Shown here in pieces: positions 8,192 through 18,274 of a stretch of DNA of 32,291 nt (position 1 is the first letter of the stretch; every line of letters begins with the position of its first letter). Below the pieces are notes generated by a model. It did no database searches. It saw only the letters and a program-made list of their open reading frames with translations, and was not told the origin of the DNA. The DNA is from Alloscardovia venturai (GTDB lineage Bacteria > Actinomycetota > Actinomycetes > Actinomycetales > Bifidobacteriaceae), in assembly GCF_042676605.1 (NCBI RefSeq), contig NZ_JBHTHQ010000001.1:1-32291 (forward strand), read 5' to 3'. The position numbers and the translations under genes were made by a program.

Positions 8192-8764
8192 TTAAGAGAT
8201 AGTTCGCACTACCATCGTATTCATTGAGAATGCGACCGTTGCCCCCTGGGGTACAGTGACACGCACGTCTGGCTCTATACGGTTATCACCTGATGGGGTG
8301 CGCAGCCACGTTCCATTCGCACTATGCAAATCCTCTACCCACACACGTCCAAAGGCGTCAAGACCGCATTTAAAGTGATTTCGGGACGTCTGCCCCGTTG
8401 AGTCCGCGATGTTAACCCGGTGAGACAGAGCAAGAGATTGGGTAGTCCTTCGCCCCACGACTATCTCTTCATTACTTTCCGTGTTACCCTGCCCACTACC
8501 AAATTCATATATCTGCCCATCTGAAAAGACAAGCTGAACTTTTAATGCGACCTTTGCTCTTTCTTCAGATTCTTGATGCTGTTGTGCCTTCAACCGGGCA
8601 TCCTGCACTGCAGCTAATTGAGCATCACGGTTATGCATCTCACCACTGTTCAGCGCGTTTGTCTGAGGCGGAATCTGCACGAGCTGAGGAACGATAAGCG
8701 CATTCTGTCGGATAGGTTCCAAACCTCGACCGATACCGAGTAGCTTTTTTAACCATGCCAGCAT
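8192..8764 (-). CDS. FHA-domain protein of the T7SS locus
   Basis: 190 residues. The N-terminus (about 1-70) is a hydrophobic-basic start (MLAWLKKLLGIG) and a Gln/Ala-rich linker. The C-terminal half is an FHA domain: VGRRTTQ, then SRNHF, then DLHSANGTW, which supply the Gly-Arg, Ser-Arg-x-His and Asn-Gly-Thr signature of phosphothreonine binding. There is no membrane helix of full length. The ATG at 8764 lies 2 bases after the stop of the EssC gene, so the two are translated from one message. FHA domains bind phosphorylated Thr, and a membrane kinase is encoded in the same cluster, so it likely reads a mark placed by that kinase on a T7SS component. The partner is not known from sequence. 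Confidence 0.88.
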   Translation of the reverse strand: MLAWLKKLLGIGRGLEPIRQNALIVPQLVQIPPQTNALNSGEMHNRDAQLAAVQDARLKAQQHQESEERAKVALKVQLVFSDGQIYEFGSGQGNTESNEEIVVGRRTTQSLALSHRVNIADSTGQTSRNHFKCGLDAFGRVWVEDLHSANGTWLRTPSGDNRIEPDVRVTVPQGATVAFSMNTMVVRTIS

Positions 8765-8766
8765 CT

Positions 8767-11700
8767 TTACTCCTCCTGCTCGTCATCTACATAAGCCATC
8801 TGGAATGGAACTGCTACACTGCCAATATGTGCAAAACCGCGGCCATGTGGCTTTTCCGATTGTGTATCTGCGCGCTTAAATCTTGCACCTATCAGCTCTT
8901 GATAGACGACCTCATCCGGTTTGAGTACAATCCCTTCTCGCAGTGCTTTCAACTTCACTGTCCACGAGCCGAAGCCACTTGGCAAATCATTGACATCACC
9001 TACTACGACTAGTGCAAGCTTGTCAGTATCCCATGCCGAAAGTCGCGCATCAAGCCACACGCTCGCTGGAATATTGCGTAAAAGATGCGCATCATCCATC
9101 ACAATGATGGTCTTACCTTCGCCATACTGAGCAAAAGAATAGTTTGAAACATTAGTTGATACACTCGCTTGCGCATCAACAGCATTCCCCTCCCCATCGG
9201 TCGAGCTTTCACCATAATACTGAGCGAAGAACTGATCTGTCATCTCCGCTGGAGAATGTACTATGCGCTCAATATGAGGTAGACCTTCAAGTGAGTTGAG
9301 CTTATTGGAACGCGGACTCACCACAATGACCCGATATCCTGCGTCAGCAGCCTGAGTCGCGATAGCGTATGCAGCCGTAGTCTTGCCTGAGCCGCGAGAA
9401 CCATATATCGTCAGGATAGGCACCTGAGCAGGATCCCACATGACTGGTAAGTTATCCTCACCTCCGACTCCAAGCGCTATGCCCTTTTCGCCGTAGATCA
9501 TGGCGTTTACAGCCTGAGTCGTAATACTTTCCGGTATCTCTTCTACGCTCAGCGGCATGCGACTACGTGGGATAGTAGCATCCCGTGTGGCAGCAAGCTG
9601 CTTTCCGGCCTCTCGGATATAGATAGACTCTGACTGACCTATCATTCCTTTATTTATCAGGGCTATCTGAAGTTCACCGCCGTCTTCCCCACGGAAACCG
9701 CGACCATCAGCGATGCCATCAGGGACGTCCTTAGAGTGCATGCCAGCTACAGAATAGTCCATCTTTTCGATAAGACGGAGCAGAATCTTCGAATCAGCGA
9801 GCATCGACATGCGCCCGGAAAGTAATTGTCTATCTCCAGACACGACGAAGTGAACACCTGATGATGTCCCCTCACGCATGAGAAGCTGAACCTTATCAAG
9901 TAATGTGCCGTTATCGTAGGACAGCAATGCAGAAGAATACCCTTCCCATGAATCAAGGAGCACAAGCACATGAGGAATAGTATCGCCCGCATGAGTAGGG
10001 TCATCATTGTATTCATCAATGCTGGAGTATCCACCGGAAGATAGCAACTGCGCACGGTGCTTAATGACTCGATCTATCTTCGAGAGTAAACGTTCTATCT
10101 TCTGCGTTTCACTTCTGAGCGCTACTACACCTACATTTGGAAGAGCAACCAGCGGAGTAAGAGCACCATTGCCTGCATCTATACAGTAGATATGAAGATT
10201 TTCTGCAGAATACAATTGTGAGGCAGAGTATGCTATGGTACGAAGCGCAGTAGATTTGCCACTTCTCGTAGTGCCTACGATAAACATATTGCCAAATTCG
10301 CTTAAATTAATGTTTTCGACAAGCTGCTTTTGCAAATCAGGGAAATCTCCCAGCCCAAATGGAATGGGCGGATTTTCCCCGCTAAAGTTCTCTCCCGATT
10401 GTGCAGCAATATCTGCAATCTCAGCTAGATCAACCTGGTTGCTTAATGCAGGAAGCCACGGCTGACGCTGAGGAGCAAAACCAGCCTGCTTCGTCGCGTC
10501 ACTGATAGCAGATACAAGCATCTTCAAATCAGTAACGGCGACATCTGTGCTATGCTCATCTTTCTTCTTGCGCTTTGGGATAGAACCACCAAGATTACTA
10601 TGAGACACTGCCACCACAAGCGGGGCCGCCTTATGGGTATTTGCAGCGATATCTGGACTGACATAACGACCACCCACACGCGCGGATTGGAAAGGAACGA
10701 GTGAACTCGACCCTAAGCGCACCACAGCACGTCCCGGTGTGGACTTAGAGATAAGTCCCGCATCCTTAGCATCGATGACATCTTGAGACTCAGTCGCATC
10801 TGTCATGCGTAGAGCAATACGTAAATTAGTGTTTGCACGAATCTCAGGAGAGACCACGCCACCCGGTCTTTGAGTAGCAAGAAGCAAATGGATACCCAAC
10901 GAGCGACCCCTCTGGGCAATGTTTACCAAACCAGTGACGAAGTCTGGAAGTTCGCGCGCTAATGAGGCAAACTCATCGATGACTATAAGTAACCGTGGCA
11001 TAGGTTTGAGGCTAGGCTGCGTTTTCATCATATCAATGTAGTCTTCGATATCCTTCGCGCCAGCTTGTGCCAAAATGTGCTCACGATAGTTAAGCTCTGC
11101 TCCAAGTGATGTCAGAGCGCGAGATACTAAATGATTATCCAAATCAGTAACCATGCCGACAGTGTGTGGCAAATTTACGCAATCCTTAAATGCTGCTCCA
11201 CCCTTGTAATCGACAAGCACAAAATTCATCGCATCAGGCGTATTTGCTACAGCGAGAGACGCCACGAGGGATTGCAAAAGCTCTGATTTACCCGAACCAG
11301 TCGTACCGCCCACAAGACCATGAGGACCGTCCTTAGATATGTCAAGCTCAAAGACACCATCTACAGACTCTCCAATGACGAATCGAGTATTGCGCGGAGA
11401 AATATTCCACCGTTGCAGAATCTCTTCAGATGTCGGCGTCAGTTTCAGCAAACGCAGCAGATTCGAAGAGGCTGGGATAGCGGATGCTGTCTCATCAGGA
11501 GTACCATCTTCGATTGGTGCCAATGCAAGAGATACAGACTCGACCCAATTACTCGATACGATATCGGGCATAATGTCGTGCACATCTTTGCTGACATTTG
11601 ATTTGATAAAAGCTGTGGCCTCTTCTACTGTGACAACAGTCTGGCACTCTTCAGGAAGCAAACGTTCATCGGTATCAATGCACACACTGTAAATACCTAC

Positions 11701-13398
11701 TTCTGGCCCTTCCTGCAAGATACGAATAGAGCCAGGCAAGGTACGAATCACGTGGGCGTTATCCATCATAATGACGATACTTGAGCCCATCCACTCCTTT
11801 TGCGCCGAGTTGCGCTTATCTTCCTGACGCGCATCGAGGAGCTGCGTAATTTCAGATAAGCGAGCCGCGATAGACTGCGTCGTCGTAGCAATAGTACGAA
11901 TGGTATCCTGCCCAAATTGAGGACGAGTCTGCGGAAGCCACTGCGCAAATCCCCAATCAAGTTGCGTGCCCATGTCAGCACGCAAGTTCGGCGAGAGTAT
12001 GTATAAACTTAAATCTCTACTTGAGTGTAAGGAAGCAAGTTGTACAGTAAAGTACTGTGCCAATGAACGCACAATTTCAATCTGCCCCGTCACCCCTAGA
12101 CAACGCGACTGCGGGATAGACACTGTGACCGGATGATGGTGGAGCTCCCACGCCTTCACTCTCTCCTGCTCGAATACGTTACTCGTTTGCTCAATCATGA
12201 CTTGAGAAGGAACACTGCCCGTTCCTACACGTAATCCAAGCCAAGCTTTATCAGTAACACGACGGTTCCACAAGCGATTATCGTGTCTGACGACTAAATC
12301 CATCAGCTGTGTAGGGTCAGGATACTCACGTTGAGCATCACGACGTTCTTTATCTACAGCAGCTTCAGCTTTCTCGGTAACGCTTTGTTTATCTTTTTTA
12401 TACTTTTTAGACTCATCTTTGAAACGACGATTACCATTCTTATTTCCTGAAATATAAGAGAAAACCATCATGACAGGGCTCATGAGCCCAAACATGAGAT
12501 ACGTAGGACTCTTCATGAAGTATGCCATCGCCAAGCTCATAGCCAGTGGTATCAGAGTGCTCAAGAACGGAATCGGAGCCTTCGTTGGCTTTTGAGGCTC
12601 TCGTGGCATAGTGAACTTCGTACTCTCAGCATAGGTGTGAATCTTAGGGGGACGAGCAAAAAGCCACTTGCCGCTCTGCGTTTTCTTATCGAGCGGCACT
12701 TCATCTAAGACACCTTGCGTAATTTCTACAATGCACTCAGGAAGCACGATGTTGTCACCAAAATCAACTTTCGCGGACTCAATAATTTCCTCACCGTCTA
12801 TATAAATTCCAGAGTGAATATCCTCTACAGGGCGATTCTTATGCGATTTTTTCTGCGTCTTCCCTCGCGCCGCTTTTTGAGACTTCTTTTTCTTTGTCTC
12901 CTTCCTTCTCTTCGAGGCCTTGCCTATTTGAGATTTACCGGATTCTTCATCAATGTGAGGGTAAATCGTAATATCGTCACCATCGATATCCACCATAAAA
13001 TCGGCAGTCATCGAAAATTCATCTGAAGTAAGCAGAGAACTCATCGAGAAGATTCCATGCGAAATGTCGTATACTTCCCCTGCGTGAATACCACTGATGA
13101 AACGGAGCTGCACACTTTCTGGCTGCCCTTCTACGCGCGGACGAGGAGTGAAGGGAATATCGTCAGAAGTAAGAAAAGATATCCACGAACCTTCATGCAT
13201 ACCACATTGTTTGACGGTTGCATCCCAGTCAACCACAACGCCGTCTATACTTAAGCGATAAGTATCTATCTGATTTACTGATGCAATAGTGGCAAACGAT
13301 GGCAGTACTTCGCGCAGCGTGCTCGAGTCAGCAGCATCCATATAGACGCTAAAACGAGTACCAAGCGACGGGTTATGGACAGTGACTAGACCCTTCAT
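8767..13398 (-). CDS. essC: EssC/EccC-type T7SS ATPase with N-terminal ubiquitin-like domain
   Basis: 1543 residues. The order is a ubiquitin-like domain (1-80, ending TVKQCGMHEGSWISFL as in YukD/EsaB), an FHA-like region (95-235), two membrane helices (about 277-295 and 298-317), a degenerate region ending in VIMMDNAH, and three FtsK/SpoIIIE ATPase domains. The Walker A motifs are GTTGSGKS (698-705), GTTRSGKS (1042-1049) and GSRGSGKT (1333-1340), all intact. Walker B is clear in the first (LLIVIDEF, 803-810) and third (IIVMDDAH) domains; the second has VLLDSW, without the acidic residue after Asp. It should hexamerise at the membrane and drive WXG100 and effector export. Odd points are the fused ubiquitin-like domain, usually a separate protein in Firmicutes, and a lysine-rich insert at about 155-190 within the FHA-like region. 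AGGGGAAAG precedes the ATG. Confidence 0.93.
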   Translation of the reverse strand: MKGLVTVHNPSLGTRFSVYMDAADSSTLREVLPSFATIASVNQIDTYRLSIDGVVVDWDATVKQCGMHEGSWISFLTSDDIPFTPRPRVEGQPESVQLRFISGIHAGEVYDISHGIFSMSSLLTSDEFSMTADFMVDIDGDDITIYPHIDEESGKSQIGKASKRRKETKKKKSQKAARGKTQKKSHKNRPVEDIHSGIYIDGEEIIESAKVDFGDNIVLPECIVEITQGVLDEVPLDKKTQSGKWLFARPPKIHTYAESTKFTMPREPQKPTKAPIPFLSTLIPLAMSLAMAYFMKSPTYLMFGLMSPVMMVFSYISGNKNGNRRFKDESKKYKKDKQSVTEKAEAAVDKERRDAQREYPDPTQLMDLVVRHDNRLWNRRVTDKAWLGLRVGTGSVPSQVMIEQTSNVFEQERVKAWELHHHPVTVSIPQSRCLGVTGQIEIVRSLAQYFTVQLASLHSSRDLSLYILSPNLRADMGTQLDWGFAQWLPQTRPQFGQDTIRTIATTTQSIAARLSEITQLLDARQEDKRNSAQKEWMGSSIVIMMDNAHVIRTLPGSIRILQEGPEVGIYSVCIDTDERLLPEECQTVVTVEEATAFIKSNVSKDVHDIMPDIVSSNWVESVSLALAPIEDGTPDETASAIPASSNLLRLLKLTPTSEEILQRWNISPRNTRFVIGESVDGVFELDISKDGPHGLVGGTTGSGKSELLQSLVASLAVANTPDAMNFVLVDYKGGAAFKDCVNLPHTVGMVTDLDNHLVSRALTSLGAELNYREHILAQAGAKDIEDYIDMMKTQPSLKPMPRLLIVIDEFASLARELPDFVTGLVNIAQRGRSLGIHLLLATQRPGGVVSPEIRANTNLRIALRMTDATESQDVIDAKDAGLISKSTPGRAVVRLGSSSLVPFQSARVGGRYVSPDIAANTHKAAPLVVAVSHSNLGGSIPKRKKKDEHSTDVAVTDLKMLVSAISDATKQAGFAPQRQPWLPALSNQVDLAEIADIAAQSGENFSGENPPIPFGLGDFPDLQKQLVENINLSEFGNMFIVGTTRSGKSTALRTIAYSASQLYSAENLHIYCIDAGNGALTPLVALPNVGVVALRSETQKIERLLSKIDRVIKHRAQLLSSGGYSSIDEYNDDPTHAGDTIPHVLVLLDSWEGYSSALLSYDNGTLLDKVQLLMREGTSSGVHFVVSGDRQLLSGRMSMLADSKILLRLIEKMDYSVAGMHSKDVPDGIADGRGFRGEDGGELQIALINKGMIGQSESIYIREAGKQLAATRDATIPRSRMPLSVEEIPESITTQAVNAMIYGEKGIALGVGGEDNLPVMWDPAQVPILTIYGSRGSGKTTAAYAIATQAADAGYRVIVVSPRSNKLNSLEGLPHIERIVHSPAEMTDQFFAQYYGESSTDGEGNAVDAQASVSTNVSNYSFAQYGEGKTIIVMDDAHLLRNIPASVWLDARLSAWDTDKLALVVVGDVNDLPSGFGSWTVKLKALREGIVLKPDEVVYQELIGARFKRADTQSEKPHGRGFAHIGSVAVPFQMAYVDDEQEE

Positions 13399-13499
13399 AT
13401 CTTTCCCCTATACAAACGTGTATGCACAAGTACGCATTGCCGCATATCTGCACATACACATATCGACGAACTTATGCAGTACTTATCTCTAGCCCTTAC

Positions 13500-16400
13500 C
13501 TACTGCTCAAACGGGTTTCGACGATACTTCAATTGGCGATGACGAATGACAAGTGTCACAGCCACGACAATGAGTACCAGCAGTGAAAGAAGACTGGTAA
13601 ACATGAAGATCAGTGTCATCACTGCATGCTCTTTCATGTACTGCCACCAGTTCGTAGCTACTACCATCTGAGAATATGATGCTACCGTCTTATTGCCGGC
13701 CTCATCTACAGCAGTAAGTGTGATGTCGTGATCTTTAGCATCAGAGTCAAGCTTATACGAGCGAACCTTTGCATTAAGTTCATCGCCTGTCCACTCACCG
13801 ATACGCTTACCGTCCACCTTCAACGTCACAGTATCAAGTTTCAAATTATCTTGAGCTTGGACAGTGACTGTACGCCCGTGTGCGCTGTAGTACACAGCAT
13901 GAGATTTAGCACCGATTGCTTTCACTGCTGGAGAAGTATTGTCTACAGCAAAGTTAATGTTTACTGCCTTTGTACGTGTAGAGTCCTTCTTATCCATGGT
14001 GTTTTCATTGACGTTACCCGCTTTATCCTTCGACGAGAGAATGACGCGATAGTATCCGTCTTCGCGGAAATTGCGCTCCGGAATGGTGTAGCGTGTGCGG
14101 GACCATCCTTTATCATCAGATTCAACAGCCGAATACTGTTGCGTATTCAGAATCTGTGAATCTTCGCCATGCGCAACGAGCACTTTAGATTGATCCATCT
14201 GCAAACCTGATACATTAATCTCGTCGACGACAATGTTGCCACTGGACTTCACAAACTTACCGCGCAAGGCTGCTGTAGATCCTGAGAGTTTATACGTGGA
14301 ACCATAGCGATTTACAGAGAAAGTAATCGTTTTAGAGAAAGTATTTCCCGCAAGGTCAGTCGCTTGGACTTGCAAGGTGTAGACGTCATCATTCTCTACC
14401 TTGTGCTTAAAATCACTGAAAGTAAAGGTACGAGACATATCTGTCTCTTTGCTCGACACGTCTACTGCTTTACTTGCGTCTTTCAGACGAGTTGCAGTGA
14501 GTTTGTATGTAGTCTTAGTTCCATCGATATCAGCATCACTGACGAGAATAGATGGGCTGACTTTATCCTTGTAAGCAGTCTTATCTTTGACATTGTCGAA
14601 CTGAATATCTGGCTTCGTTGTGTCGATGACAAATTCAGGTATATCGATGGTCTTTTCAGCTACATTTCCTGCCAAATCCATAGCAGTAATCTTGGCGGTA
14701 TAGCGACCATCTGACGTGAAGTGGATGGTAGTACTGTAGCTATAGGTGTCATTAGGTGCAGACCATAGTCCGCCTTGAGGACCAGACACTTGAGGAGAAT
14801 GGCTATCCGAACGCCATGTAGAGCTGACTTTAGTATCTTCTTGCGAGAAGTTCCGCTCTACTTGTGTTACAGTCAAGAGACGTCCATGGTTGAAATACAT
14901 ACCATGTGCAGCATCTGTTTTGTCCCATGAATATGACAAAACCGGCGCAATCGTATCGACGACAAAGTCTTTTTGGTACTCATCGATGGTCGCTGTATTT
15001 CCTGCAATATCTGTGAGATGAGTATCAAGGTTCCAATTGCCGTCAGCATTCGTCGCAAATGATGCATTCCACACGTTCGGCTTTGAATTATCTTTCTTGA
15101 GCTGATCTACGGTAATAGTCTGCGTGACCTTGCCGTCAACTGTTAGCTCAGCTACTGCATGATGCGCATCGTCCCCATACGCCTGCTGAAGCAAATTGAG
15201 ATTTGCCTCCGTTACTTCAATATGACCAGTTTGGGCCGCATTGAAATACTTATCATTCTTAACCTTGTCATTGTCGTAGTAGACGTGAATGTGTGGCGCA
15301 TCTGCATCAGTAACGAGCAAATCGATTCCACTCACATCATCCTTTGCGCTTGCCTTGAGTGCGTTCAATGCTACTGGCTCGGACTCATTATCAGCTTTAT
15401 CTTTAATCGTTACCGTAAACTGAGATAAATCGAACTGTTCAGAAGGATGAGCGAGAGTAATGACATATGCCTTACCTGAGTCATCTGGTGTGACGGTATA
15501 GGCAGTGTCGCCCCCCTCGCCAGCATACTTCACCGTAATATGCTGTGCATCAGTGCCTGAAATCTTATCGTACAAATTGCCAAGAGTGACTCGGATGGTT
15601 TTATTTGATACAAGCCATTTATGCCCATCTAATGAGGTGATTGGAGCGACCTTCCCATCCTTTTCAACAGTATCGACCGTAATGGAGCGAATTTGTGCAG
15701 GAGTACGATCAATGCCAAACGTGACATGCGGCGTCGAGCTCTTTGATAAATAGTTAACGTCGACGGTGTACTTATCTTCTGCAAGTTCACTGCGATGTTG
15801 TGGAAGCAAACTTGACAGCTTTACTGGATTTACTAAACGATAATAGACATTTCCCGTATCTGCATCTGTCTGTGCTCGCCACAAAGATGTATCTTCAGCG
15901 TCGACGAGCTTGTCAAGTTTTGTGCTATCAAGTGCAATCTTTTTTCCATCAGCTCCAGTGAGTTTCACAAAATCATTGATAACACTGCGCTTCTGGAACT
16001 TGTAGAACATAAACCATTCGTCGTGAATGGTAATCATTACGGATGCATCTGTCTTACTAAAGTTTTTATCGTTCATCAGATGCTCGCCGTTATCTTGAAG
16101 TACAATTTCAGGGGCTTTAATCTCTTTTTGCATTTCTGATGCGGAAGGCATGATAGCAATCGTTTTCACACCTGCAAGAGGATTTTCGGAAGAATCAGCT
16201 GCATACCCTTGTTTGAGAAGGTTACCGAGACTTTCGCTTTGCATCGCATTGACATTAGGACGGTGGAAATTGACTTGCACTTTATCGAAGTCATACACAC
16301 CTTTGCCAGGGAAACTAAAGGTAATATGCCCATTTTTATCCGACTTACTTGTCACTACAGATCGAGCTGGAGTGTATGGAGCACCACTGTCTCCTGGTCG

Positions 16401-17612
16401 CTTACCATCAGGGAATTGAAGGGTTACAGCAACGTTTGATGTTGGGGAAAGCTCATCTTGACCAGTTGTAGCATTTGTTTTCTTCACTTTCAAAGTCAGC
16501 GTAAAAGTAGTGGTATCTACATTTCCCGCATACGCCTTTGATTTATTATCCATGACATGCGTATCGCCAGCAGTACCATTGAGTTTCGCAACGATTGAGT
16601 CAACTTGAGCAGTATTGAGAGTGTTCTTCACAATAGTGGTTCGGTTATCGTGAGGAAAAGCGTCCATCCTTCCTCTCAAAAATCGCCCGTATTCAATAGC
16701 AAACGATTTATCGAGCGTGATGCCTACGCCAACTTTTTGATTTAGAGCATCCGCCACAAAAGAGTAATCCGTATAGGTACGGTCTGGCTCAGAACCTGTG
16801 ACGTCAACAGTATTATTGATACCAATACTGCTATCCTTGATATGTATTAATTCTTGCCCGTCAATACCGTGATTCGCCAGGTATGCAATTTCCGCCCGAA
16901 AACGCTGCGTATAGTCGCGGTCCGCAGTGAGGTAAAGTTTACTTACCTTCTCATTGAGAGTCGCGCTTGATTTTGTCAAATCGATAGGATTATCCCAATC
17001 ATCGTTCACAATCAAAGCCGGTTTGGATTTGCCGGGGATAATGACCCACGGAATCTGGTGGCTCTGCTCGGTTGACGTGTCTGCAGTGGTCACTTGATCC
17101 ATAGTAAATTCCGTCATGTGAGCATCATCAGTGTACTGAATAAGGAATTTAAAGCTTGCTTGGTCTACAGCACTTGGGTGAGAATCAGTAAATGACTGCT
17201 TTTTCGGGTCAAACTGATAGTAGGTACCACCGCCATCTGCAGAGTAATATGCGTTTTTAATCTGGCTAGAATCATTCCATTGGAAAGTGAACGTAGCATC
17301 CTCATTGACATAGTACGTGATGTCATCCGTCGGGTTGACCGTACTATGGTTACCTTTCCCAGCCTCCTTATGACTGTAATGGGCATCAGTATCGTCATTA
17401 ATGACGATGCTTCGCATGAGTACAGCATGAGTGTCTGTCAAGCTTACTCCAGCAGAGTTTTTTATCAATGTATCGTGAGTAAAAGATGGTTCATCAGCAT
17501 ATGCCGCACGAGTTCCACTCAGCATTGCACTCATCATTAGGACAATCAATGCGGCAAATGTTACACATATAGAAACAAACACAATGAAACGTGCTATTTT
17601 ATGGTTCTTCAT
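13500..17612 (-). CDS. Giant Ig-like surface protein anchored at both ends, T7SS locus
   Basis: About 1370 residues. The frame opens at a TTG at 17636, but AGAGG stands 9 bases before the ATG at 17612, giving MKNHKIARF and a signal or anchor helix that ends AAYA-DEP, a plausible signal peptidase site. Nearly all the rest is outside: beta-rich repeats of the bacterial Ig-like kind, many ending in the pattern 'D-x-AGN' (DLAGNVAEKTIDI, DLAGNTFSKTI, DKAGNVNEN, DEAGNKTVAS). A membrane helix (TLIFMFTSLLSLLVLIVVAVTL) and a basic tail (RHRQLKYRRNPFEQ) close it. There is no LPxTG. It lies between the acidic membrane protein and the EssC gene, in the same direction. Its build resembles EsaA/YueB, which spans the wall in Firmicute T7SS, but its sequence does not, so equivalence is inference. 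An adhesin is the alternative. Confidence 0.8.
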   Translation of the reverse strand: MKNHKIARFIVFVSICVTFAALIVLMMSAMLSGTRAAYADEPSFTHDTLIKNSAGVSLTDTHAVLMRSIVINDDTDAHYSHKEAGKGNHSTVNPTDDITYYVNEDATFTFQWNDSSQIKNAYYSADGGGTYYQFDPKKQSFTDSHPSAVDQASFKFLIQYTDDAHMTEFTMDQVTTADTSTEQSHQIPWVIIPGKSKPALIVNDDWDNPIDLTKSSATLNEKVSKLYLTADRDYTQRFRAEIAYLANHGIDGQELIHIKDSSIGINNTVDVTGSEPDRTYTDYSFVADALNQKVGVGITLDKSFAIEYGRFLRGRMDAFPHDNRTTIVKNTLNTAQVDSIVAKLNGTAGDTHVMDNKSKAYAGNVDTTTFTLTLKVKKTNATTGQDELSPTSNVAVTLQFPDGKRPGDSGAPYTPARSVVTSKSDKNGHITFSFPGKGVYDFDKVQVNFHRPNVNAMQSESLGNLLKQGYAADSSENPLAGVKTIAIMPSASEMQKEIKAPEIVLQDNGEHLMNDKNFSKTDASVMITIHDEWFMFYKFQKRSVINDFVKLTGADGKKIALDSTKLDKLVDAEDTSLWRAQTDADTGNVYYRLVNPVKLSSLLPQHRSELAEDKYTVDVNYLSKSSTPHVTFGIDRTPAQIRSITVDTVEKDGKVAPITSLDGHKWLVSNKTIRVTLGNLYDKISGTDAQHITVKYAGEGGDTAYTVTPDDSGKAYVITLAHPSEQFDLSQFTVTIKDKADNESEPVALNALKASAKDDVSGIDLLVTDADAPHIHVYYDNDKVKNDKYFNAAQTGHIEVTEANLNLLQQAYGDDAHHAVAELTVDGKVTQTITVDQLKKDNSKPNVWNASFATNADGNWNLDTHLTDIAGNTATIDEYQKDFVVDTIAPVLSYSWDKTDAAHGMYFNHGRLLTVTQVERNFSQEDTKVSSTWRSDSHSPQVSGPQGGLWSAPNDTYSYSTTIHFTSDGRYTAKITAMDLAGNVAEKTIDIPEFVIDTTKPDIQFDNVKDKTAYKDKVSPSILVSDADIDGTKTTYKLTATRLKDASKAVDVSSKETDMSRTFTFSDFKHKVENDDVYTLQVQATDLAGNTFSKTITFSVNRYGSTYKLSGSTAALRGKFVKSSGNIVVDEINVSGLQMDQSKVLVAHGEDSQILNTQQYSAVESDDKGWSRTRYTIPERNFREDGYYRVILSSKDKAGNVNENTMDKKDSTRTKAVNINFAVDNTSPAVKAIGAKSHAVYYSAHGRTVTVQAQDNLKLDTVTLKVDGKRIGEWTGDELNAKVRSYKLDSDAKDHDITLTAVDEAGNKTVASYSQMVVATNWWQYMKEHAVMTLIFMFTSLLSLLVLIVVAVTLVIRHRQLKYRRNPFEQ

Positions 17613-17698
17613 TCCCATTTTCCTCTGTCTAACCAAACATACTCTGCCATCTAGTGTAAAGATGTGTGTTTACATTTCTGCTACATTGTAAACGTCTA

Positions 17699-18274
17699 CT
17701 AATTATGAGGTAAAATGTTGGACTTTTTTACTAATTCATCGCTTACAAGTGTAGTAGCTCCTTCATCACTACCACTTGTATCACTACTTTCTTCTTCATC
17801 CACATCATCGAATGAAACACGTGATGAACCAACCGAAACCTCGATACCACGGTAAGCAAGTGTGGTCTCATCCTCGTTATGTTCCTCGTCACTATCACGA
17901 ATTTCCACGAAGGATAGTTGCGGTTCATATGAATGTGGCATTGCGCTTAACGAATTAGCCAGAGAGGATGAACCTAACGAGCTCGACGAGTGTGAAAAAT
18001 CGCGCTGTTGATTTCTTTGTAAAGTCGATGGGGACGGTACTCGGTGATAAAAATCATCGTATGCATCACCATGAGAAGCATCAGAGTTTTCAATCCATGT
18101 ACCCCATCTCGCAGAGCGCATACTTTCAATTTCTTCGCTCTGAGCCTGTCCACTAAGAACGCGCTTTACCTCACGAATACGCAATACATAGTACAACACA
18201 ACCGCCACGATAAAAGTAAGTACCGCCAATGATATACACACGGTAGCAAGGACACGGAAAATATCTGCTCCCAT
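17699..18274 (-). CDS. Acidic single-pass membrane protein with Thr-Thr motifs
   Basis: 191 residues; I do not recognise the family. One membrane helix (about 8-31, LATVCISLAVLTFIVAVVLYYVL) is followed by a basic stop-transfer segment (RIREVKRVL), so the long C-terminus is probably cytoplasmic. That tail is Ser-rich then acidic and looks disordered. It holds two Thr-Thr sites in acidic settings, DETTL (135-139) and GATTL (172-176), similar to the ETT sites that Ser/Thr kinases phosphorylate and FHA domains bind in other actinobacteria. The ATG directly abuts the TAA of the kinase gene (no gap), so the two are coupled. A scaffold that couples kinase and FHA-bearing parts of the T7SS is a testable inference. 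Confidence 0.75.
   Translation of the reverse strand: MGADIFRVLATVCISLAVLTFIVAVVLYYVLRIREVKRVLSGQAQSEEIESMRSARWGTWIENSDASHGDAYDDFYHRVPSPSTLQRNQQRDFSHSSSSLGSSSLANSLSAMPHSYEPQLSFVEIRDSDEEHNEDETTLAYRGIEVSVGSSRVSFDDVDEEESSDTSGSDEGATTLVSDELVKKSNILPHN

Noticed and set aside
9747..12000. Several 70-117 codon frames within the EssC gene
   Set aside because: All overlap conserved ATPase sequence in other frames; low-complexity Leu/Arg or Ser-rich composition typical of shadow frames.
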